Shown here piece by piece: positions 23,801 through 33,578 of a stretch of 64,000 bases of DNA (the stretch's first letter is position 1; every line of letters starts with the position of its first letter). This DNA is from Macquaria australasica (taxonomy: Eukaryota; Chordata; Actinopteri; Centrarchiformes; Percichthyidae): NCBI GenBank assembly GCA_005408345.1, contig SEMN01000257.1, positions 1 through 64,000 of the forward strand, given 5' to 3'. The notes under the pieces are model-generated. The model was not told the origin of the DNA. It searched no databases and saw nothing but the letters and a program-made list of their open reading frames with translations. The position numbers were made by a program, and so were the translations under genes.

Positions 23801-26800
23801 ATCACAAAGGGCTTGACTAGGATTAGATATTCTTAGAGGTTTCACTGTATTCATTTACTCTTCACTTTTCCTTTATTCGATAGTCAAACTGAGATATTCC
23901 TTTTTTAAGAGACATTCATAAAAATGAAAGATGACACTTTAGCCATGAGTTTTCCTGTAGTCGGTCAGCAGCTTACAGGGTTTGGTTGTAGCCTGTATAT
24001 TCTTAATTTTTTTAAATAAAATGGCACAAACTTTTTATTTTACATAATTGTTTTACATGTATACACATATTTGCCATTACAAGACTGTCCTGTAAAAAAC
24101 AGCTGCACAATTTTCCCCTAGCTGTTACCAGGTAGTTTTACTTGCATAAATGAAACCACAACTTTTTTGGTCAACAGCTTAGAAAACCCTCACATAGGTC
24201 ATTTTGGAAGACACTGATTATTTTGCATTTAGCTTTAGTACAAAGATCTCCTTTTCCTCTCATTTGAGATTATACTAGTCACCTATTATAGCTTCACATG
24301 GTAAATTTGTTACCACTGTATCTAGATTATACTCAAGTGTTGGTGTGGAGGAGCCAGTGACCTACACAAGGGCGGAGGTTCTTGAATCAAGAAAAGGAGA
24401 ATGTCAACTGTAAATAAAAAAAATTAAATGCCTTTTTAGGGAAAGCATTACAAAATCTGAACATGAAATGAATAAGCAATGCTCTCAAATTGAAAGGCCA
24501 TGTTCTTGAATAAAGACAGGAAAAAAGCCCCATAGACAGTAGTCTTTCTCATCACTGGAGAAGTTGGCCAGTGGACCAGACAGCCAAAAAAAAAGCTAAA
24601 AAAGAAAACATTTGTGGCAAAGTAATTGATTTCTTATACATATGAAATTTCTCTCGGGATTTCTATAAGGAGTAATGTAATATAATCTATTGCAATGTTG
24701 TAACTTTGACTCATGAAGATGGAGTTTTGGGCAGATGTGGTGTCACTGTCTATAGCTACCCACAGAAGTGTAATACTTACATATTCACTCTATAATGATG
24801 TTATTGACTATTGCCAAAACATAAAAACATTGTTGGCAGGGATTGAAGCAAGAACCATGGTCAGTCTCCTTTCAGAGCAGCTTGTACCAAAGATCAGGGT
24901 TAACCAAAGGTCAGGATTAACAAAGCAGGCTACATGGGTGAAACATTTATCTAGACCCCTCTTACTGTGTTTACAATTGTGTTCTGTTGTTTGTAGACAC
25001 CACACAACCAGTCATGCACGAGTCGGCGTGCTCTAGCTTTACGGCATGTGACAAAGTCCTGTAATAGTTGGGGGTATCATTTGCCAGCCTGTACAGGCAC
25101 AGACTGCCATTTCCATGCATATGATGTACGACATTTGGTTTAGCTCATTCATGGGCACATTGACAGCACAGGCGAGTGAACACTCCAGATCTGCAGAGGT
25201 TGTGGAGTGTGCACCAAAAGGAACGTATTATAGGAAGTTTTCCTGGATATAAAAATATAAGCCATTAAAGAAATGTTATATAGCAGATGTTGTTAAACTT
25301 GCATTTTCAAAAATTGTCCCTGGTTAGAGCAGTAAAGGCATCACCAATGAACTGGCTCCCCTCACTAATGAATGACTGGAATCCTTCCAATCAGGCCAGT
25401 TTGCAGCATTTGAACTGGAAAGCATCCAGTCAACTACCTCATTTGAATTACAGAAGCTGCTGCTGTTGGCCAATCGGGGGGCAGCATTTGCTTTATGGGC
25501 AATAACTCAATGCTTTAAGACTATTTCACAAAAAATTTAATAAAATCAATTTTACAAATGTGGTTATTTTAACTCATGAGATGTTCCTCAATATTGAAGG
25601 CAACCAATAGTGAGAGAGTATGCAATAGCATTAAAGTCTGCAGCCATGTTAGCAGCTCCGTGAGGCTGTACTTAGGCACAGCAGTGCCTCAAGCTAAATG
25701 CTAACATGCTCACAATGACAATGCCAACATGCTGATGTTTCGCAGGTTTAATGTTCACCGTGTTACCATCTTAGTTTAGCGTGTCAGCAGGCTAACATTT
25801 ACTAATTAGCACTATAGTTGTCGAAACATTTCACCTAAAGCCCAAAATGTCAACCTCATGGTGGCGCTAGAGGAAAAGTCAGGGGATCCACAAAGTCAGA
25901 TGGCTTAATCCTCTGGGGACCATGAAAAAAACTATACATCTGCACATTTTTGACACAAATTGAACTCCATATACATGAAGGGCTTGCTGAACATACTACT
26001 ATTTCTAAAAATTGAAACTCAAAAATAAATTTGGGACTTTTATGCATTTTGAAGTTTAAGAGGTCTAGGTAAAAAGTCTTAAACCCTACAGTACATTCAT
26101 GAGAGCCACAGTAATGGAGAAGATGATAATATCCAGCCTTGAAGGAAGTTCATCATTCATCTCATAAATGGACAGTTGGGTTTGGTACATCATCATTTTT
26201 CCCACTAACATAAATCCATTATGAAAACGTATTCCTTGACAGTCTGTCTGTGTAGGCACCATGCTGAGTTTATTTTCACTACTGTAAAATAAGCATACGG
26301 GGATTACTGGAAGCTTGCAGGCCTTTTCCATGTATTAGTGTGTGTTTGTTGTAACTTTATCCTCTGGGGTCACACTGCATTGTGCAAAGAAATACAGACT
26401 TTGCTCACATCTATTCCCATGGCCAGACCACGTTCAGGGCCAAATGTTGCTCAGCTGTTAAATATGTCAGCTCCACTAGCAGGTCCATGATAGCTTCACT
26501 TCATTATTTCCTAATGCTGATAAGAAATGTCCTTGTTTGGTTAAATTCTTGCACACACACAAGGTTTAATACTCTTCTTCTTTCCAAGAAGGCAGTCAGG
26601 TTTCCTCCTGTCACATGACCGAGGCGAGGATCTGGATTAACCCTGGAAAATCATAGCTGGCATGCTTTTCCCACACAGCCTCCACTGAGCCCCACTGCCC
26701 CCTCTCTGGAGACTGATTTCTAAAGCTCTGTTACATAACAGCTTGATTTCCTAATTAATCGAAGCCAAACATTGCGCATGATCCTTTCAGTTCAAGGCGG

Positions 26801-29800
26801 CAGAAATTAGTTATTCAGCTAATGTGGTTTGTGGAGTGTTTCTGACTTTCTGGTGTCTGTCTGAATCAAACACTTATTGCAACAGTTGACAGGTTTTCTC
26901 TACTGGTTGGACACGTTTCCAAATTACAGACACAGAAATACATAACTTGATTTTATTAAATTTGATCCTTAATTTGTTGTTGAAATGTTTTCCTTTATAG
27001 TTAACAAAATGTCTGCCAACTGCCAGCAAGATTCTTACTTTTCTTGATTTAAGTGACATGGTCATTGTCACAGTTTGCCTCTTAGTCCCTGCCTTCAGCC
27101 ACACTCTCTCATCCCCAGCCCTCTGCATTGCTCTCTCTCTGTCCCTGGGCCTTTCTCAAACCACCCCCTACACCCTCTCCCTACCCACTTCCACTCCATT
27201 TGCATGTTCACGTGGAGGGTCCACCACATTAAGTGCCATCCCAAACCATGTAGTGGGGAGTGGACGTTGTTATAGAAACCCTCCCACTGCGAATCTATAT
27301 CAACGTTGACTTACTGACCACGTGCAACGCTGTGTTGTGTTTGTCATTGAAGATGCTCTGTACAAATATAAGTTCTGTGCGACTACCCATACAAACATAA
27401 ACTGTTCAAACTAAGATAGACATTTAATATTGTCATACAGACGTTAACAACTTACATTGTATTTAGAATCAAATATACCCTTCTCTAGTCTATAAAAACG
27501 TTAGACGAGTTCATTTGATTGTAAAGTGTTGTATATTTGAAGGGACTGTTGCAAAAACCAAGCAGCTCATGAACATCAGAGTGAATAAATCATGGCAGCT
27601 GTCCGCTTCCGAAAGATGCTGATACGAAACCATGGTTACGAAAAGTAACGACAGTTCCTGTTTCCGCCGGAGAGAGGGAAGTTCGTCCCAAAGCTTGCCA
27701 TCATGTATTTATACGCTACACCTTGATGTAGGGTGCTTCATTCAGCTGTGAGTGTAACTACAAACAGAGTTACACTCCGTGACGGAGTGGGAGTGGGGAG
27801 GGTCCGGTTTGAGAAAGGCCCCTGTCTCCAGCCCCTGCTCACTTCTCCCAGGCCATGTTCCTTCCTCCAACTCCCCAGGGGCCGTATTCACAAACATTCT
27901 GAGAATACTCTCACAGAGCTCCTAACTTAGCCTAAAAGATTCTAGCAAGGAGTCCTAGCTTAGGAGTGATTTAGGGAAATTCTCAGAGCAACTCTGAGCA
28001 AGGAAGGGACAGAAACTTTTACCTTAGTGAGGAGGTGTGGTTGACCCCGTTGCTAATCATATAATTTAGTCTCTATTAAGACATGGTGTAATTATGAATA
28101 CTATTTTATGTAATGAACATTAATTGTAAGCCATACTTTAAAATTAGACTACAAAATGTTTGAAAACACAGGCCTACTTGCGCAGCAACCTATTAACATA
28201 CTGATCATTGTTGTATTTATTTACTTTATGCTGGTAATTTTAGTACTTAATCTATTTCAAATTAATGGGGGGGAAATGGCTCAGCTTTTATCAATTTCTG
28301 TGATTGCTGGCCAGTCAAGTCATCACTGCTGCACTGTTGCATTTTCCAGTTGCCAAATATCTTAGTGTTTTGACCACTTTCATTTCTTGCGTTACAGCGT
28401 TGTTTTGGTTGGAGATGTGAGCTCATCTCTAACGAGATCGCCCACAAACATTATCCCTGCACGATCTAATCTGTAGCGTTTCATTAACTCACTGTCTTTC
28501 AGCATTTGGAGAATATTTCTCCTTCCTCTTTGTCTTTCCGCCATTTTCTCCTCTGCTTAAGAAGCTCTTAAGTCTCTTAAAAGTCATCCTTAGGAGCTCT
28601 CTTAAGGGCTAACATGCTTTGTGAACAACTTTTATCTTTACCAGGATCCAGTCTTACCTGTAAGTAACTAATTCTTAGAAAACATCATTATTCTAAGAAT
28701 GTTCTTAGAATTTTGTCACTAGGAGCAACTCTTACTTACTGTACTAGGAAACTTTATGAATACGGCACTCCCGTCTGCCTTGCAATCACCTCATCCCCCT
28801 CTCCTGAGCTACACCTGCACCTCATTCCCTCATCAGCCACTCCCTACATATACTGGCCCACCTCTGTTCCAGTGTCACTTCATCCTAGTTGCCATGTGCC
28901 TTATAGCTCTGTTGTTGTTTGCATGCCTGTACCTTCCTGTAAGGTCAATTCAATAAGTTACCGAAATCATCCTGCTGCCTCATCTGTCTGCATTTTGGTC
29001 CTATCCCCGTTGTCCTGCATGTCCTGAGTCGTGACGGTCATGGTCATACAGATAGGTACCTGTTAATAAAGAGTGGCTCTTTAACCCTTGACTGCTGTAT
29101 CTATAAGCATGAAACACCACTTCTTGTGCACTAGAGGATTGTCCCTATAAAGACCTATCTAACTGTGGATGCTGAGAACAATAAATATAACAAGACTAAA
29201 GGCCTTTACACACCAAGGACGTGACGAATAAACGACACGAAAATGTGGAATACTCGCCTGCGAATATTTTGCATCAAAATCATTCATACCGGCAGCTCAT
29301 TCTTCAGAAAAAAAGCCTCCCATATTTGATTAATATTATGAGACAAACCTGCTATGACACTGTTGCCTTGCTACCAACTCTACTACATCCAAAAGTAGAA
29401 CTGCATAAGCTCCTCACTATCCTGCATCCGGCAATGCTGCTCCAAACATTGAGTTCTCCTTGAGTTCAGTCTTTATCATTTTTGCCTTTATTCTGTGTGA
29501 AAGACACCTCCAGTGTGTAAAGGCCTTAAGAGTCTACTGCCACGCTAGCGGCATGTAACTATGTATGTACACAGTAGTATTTGGAGCTAAATGCTAACAT
29601 GCTGATGTTCAGCAGGTAAAATATTTACCGTGATTTCCATCTTAGTTAAGCGCTGTTCATTTGCCATTTATTATTGTAACCATGACGACGAAGGTGCCCT
29701 AACCTTAAAATAGTACTTATTTTAATCCAAACCACGACACATGGCCAAATTATGTACTCTGTTGTTTAGTTTGAGGACTTGTTGACCAAAGTATTGGACA

Positions 29801-32800
29801 AATTAAAATTTGTACGTATAATAATACATGGGATCACTAAAGTTGTTACTGTTCATTCTGTGTAAGACATCAATGTGCATACCAAATTTCAATCTATCCA
29901 ATAGTCGTTGAGACATTTCACTTAAGACCACAAATGTCAACCTCATAATGGTGCCAAAGGAAAAATCAGGGGATCACCAAAGTCAGCAGGATACATCATC
30001 TGGGAACCATGAATGTGTCAATCCATCCAATAGTTGTTGAGATATTTTAGTGTGGACCAAAGTAGTGGACTAACCTACCGACATTGCCATCCCTTGTGCC
30101 ATGCCGCTAGCATAGCTAAAACATTAATAAACTGGCTTGTGGTTGTCTTTACATGGGTATGAGTAACAACTGCCCTGACAGTTACCGATCTAGCTTAATT
30201 ATTATAAATACATGGACAAACTGTGTTTTTCAAAATCTCACTTTGAGAAAATGAATAGGTACAAAACGGACACTGCCTCTATATCAAAACAAGTAGTGTT
30301 GCATATTTTTATGGGAAGTGAAATGCCTCTCCTCATGTTATACTGTTAAACTAGATCCACCCTCCTGCTGGTCCTGGAGACTATACAGCAACAGGACTTG
30401 TCTTTTTCAGATTTTGGAAGATTTTTTCCAGTTCACATATAAGCTGAAAGTGAGATTCTGAGACCGGTGTGTCCATGTAATAAGAGTGTGTCGACAGAGA
30501 AACCATGCAAATCCCAGTTGTCCCCTCACAGAGAAAAGGAGCAAATGCCCAGGGAGATATACAATAATACAACAATAATATACAAAGTTTAACACTTTCA
30601 TGCTCTGACTAGGTACTTCCAATTTAAAGTCTGGAGGACCATCTTGCCCTGGGTTTCCAGCCTTGGGCAGGAACACTTAGCTGGAGACAGACTATCTGGG
30701 TTAGAGGTGATTCTGATATCCTTGCCATTCTCTGCTATGCCTGCTATGTATTGTGAGGTTATAAATATGTGACTGCATCTTCCCTTCTTGGTCAGACGCT
30801 TCATATGCATTTTGGTGTATGATCTCTGTCCTTTCAGCTGAAATCGGATTGACTGTGTGTGCTCGCTTGCTCTTCCTTTCCTTTTATCCTTATTTACCAT
30901 TTTATCTGATTGTTTCATACTTTTCTCAATTAAATATACAAAAGACAACGGCTTGTTGGATCTTCATTTTATTTGCTCACTTCTTCAAAGGAAATAAACA
31001 ATTTCCACCACACTAAGAACTGGTCACTGGTCTAATCCTTCCCGAAATGCTTTGAGCAACTGGTCACCAGTACAAATATACAGTCTGACTCTACAGTGTA
31101 AGCCTGAGAAATAAAAGCAGACTATCCACCTGCTATGGTGATAAGGGAGAAGTGCTGACAGCAGCAGACAGTGTTTAGTTTGTACTACACAGTGCTGCTG
31201 TGGTTTATCCCTCCACCCTTTTCCCCCTTCTTCAAAATACTCTCCTCTCTTTCAACAGCTGTCACCTTTCCCTCACACTGTGGGAAGTTAATATTAGGAC
31301 TCCTTCTGTATGGACCACTGAAGGCCAGTAAGCACGCTGATATTTATAGGCTGAGTCATCACCAACTAACAAAGTCATCTCAGGGCACTTTTCATATAGA
31401 GCAGGTCTAGACCGACTCTTTATATTTACAGAGACCCAACAATCCCCACCATGAGCAAGCACTATGCGACAGTGGCAAGGAAAAACTCCCTTTTAACAGG
31501 TAGAAACCTCGAGCAGAACCAGAACCAGGCTCTGGGTGGGCGGTCATCTGCCTCGACCGGTTGGGTTTAGAGAGAGAGAGTGAGACAGCATGTCAATCAC
31601 TGATGTATAGCGCTTCAATGAAACTGGAAACGAGCCATAGTCTCAGATCAGCTATAAGTCGGCACCTGCTTAAAGCTATTACAGTATGAAGACACCTTAG
31701 GTCTCTGTGTAACAGGTTGTACAGCATTTCTTCAAGAATGTTGAGTAACATTCTACCAAACTCCAACGCAGCCTGTACCTGTTTGATTAAGAGTTGGCAC
31801 AAGGACACCAACTGTAAGAAGATGTCCTTTGTTTGTTTAGCATCAGTGATGAGACAGCAGTCAATTTGGTCTTGTGCTAACTTCAGCTGAACATAGTGTT
31901 GGGTTCTTTCTGGAAGCATCTCACCAACCACTGCTGTCCCATCCTGAACCCCTAGAGGCCCTTAGCCTGCAGTCTGGGATCCACCGATGTGGGCTTGGAG
32001 TATACCTATGCTGTGTCTCAATTCGGATACTTCCTTTAGTACACTTCCATGTAGTACACTGTGTACACTATGTACTTACTTGCATAGTGCGTGAATTTTG
32101 ACAGGGTAGTGTTGTCTCAAGTCGAACACGGCAGTTGTGCACTTACCAGAAATGATGGCGAATTGCAACCGGGTGGAGCATAATCACCAACATTTATCCA
32201 CGATTGTCACACGCCAAAATGTCTGCCGGCTTGTTTGCTCACTTGACTTCAATTCAGTTTTGTTAAAAATTAATAAAAATGAGCTTTTACTTTTAGTGCG
32301 GCGTTCACCGTAACAATTGTAAACCGAGGCCGCCATTTTCATAGGCTGGTGGTCCCTCCCCTTCCACTACGTAGCCAAGATGGTGACCGCCGGGTGAGAA
32401 GTGTGCAGCGTTCCACACAGCTTTTTGACCGATATGAGTACACCATCCAGGTATTCACAGTGCACTGTATTTTGCCATAATTGTTAGTGTGAATGCACTT
32501 ATGCACTTAAAACAGCAAGTGTATTAGAGAATGCGAATTAAGACACAGCTCTTGTTTGGACATAAAACCTGGTTGTGTATGTAATAATGGCACAGACACA
32601 ATGGCATTGATGAGGCTCGGCGCCCTGCTTACCCTGCTACTAAAAGTATAATGCTGCCAAACACTTGAACACAGCCAAAATTCTCAAAATTGGCAACCAA
32701 ATTATTGGTCAAAATCTGTATATTATGGTGCCAACTCAATCAGTCCACAAGATCTTGACGTGCCTCTGCAAAACTCCACTATGCATTTCCCCTTTTCCTT

Positions 32801-33513
32801 TTCCACCCAAGTGACGAAGCAAGAAGTAAAAGCATGACTAAGTGGCACTTAGTCATGCCTTATGCTGCGTGCTGAACTCATGCAGCATGCTGAAGAAGTC
32901 TTCAGATCCTTTACTTGAGTAAAAGTAGCAGTATAACAATGTAAAATGTCTCTGTTATAAACAAAAGAGTTACATTCAATACTTATATAAAGCTATAGAA
33001 GTATTAAAAGTAATAGTACTAAGAATATAGATTGTGTGACTGTTTTGTTATAAGGTGGATTATTATTACTGATGCATTAATGAGTACGGTACAGTATTTT
33101 ACTGTTGTAGCTGGTTAAGGTGGAGCTAATTATAACTAGCTTATGTACTTTTGTGTAATTTAATATGTAACAATGTATGATAGTTTACAAGCTAGTCATA
33201 TGTTTTGTGTGTAAAATTTTAATGTGCAAAGTTAGTAGTAACTCTGTGGCTGTCAAATGCATGTAGTGAAGGGAGTCCGAATTGTAGTGTAGTGGAGAAG
33301 ATAAGTGGCATAAAATGGAAGCACTTAAAAGTACAAGTACCTCAAAGTTGATACTTTGATACTTTCAACCACTGACTGAGCTGCATGTGGAGGAAAGGGT
33401 TAGACTAGCTGCTTTTCTCCATGTTAAGTTCAAGCAAAACCTATTTAGTGGGAAATGGATGCTGGAAAGGACGCTGTGATCATTCATGCACCAAAATCTA
33501 TCTTGCTACAATG

Positions 33514-33578
<65 letters not shown>

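Noticed and set aside
31593..31931. 112-codon minus-strand frame next to the inverted L2 tail
   Set aside because: Leu-rich but without reverse transcriptase or other recognisable motifs, and located on the upstream side of an orphan tail. Not enough to call a gene.
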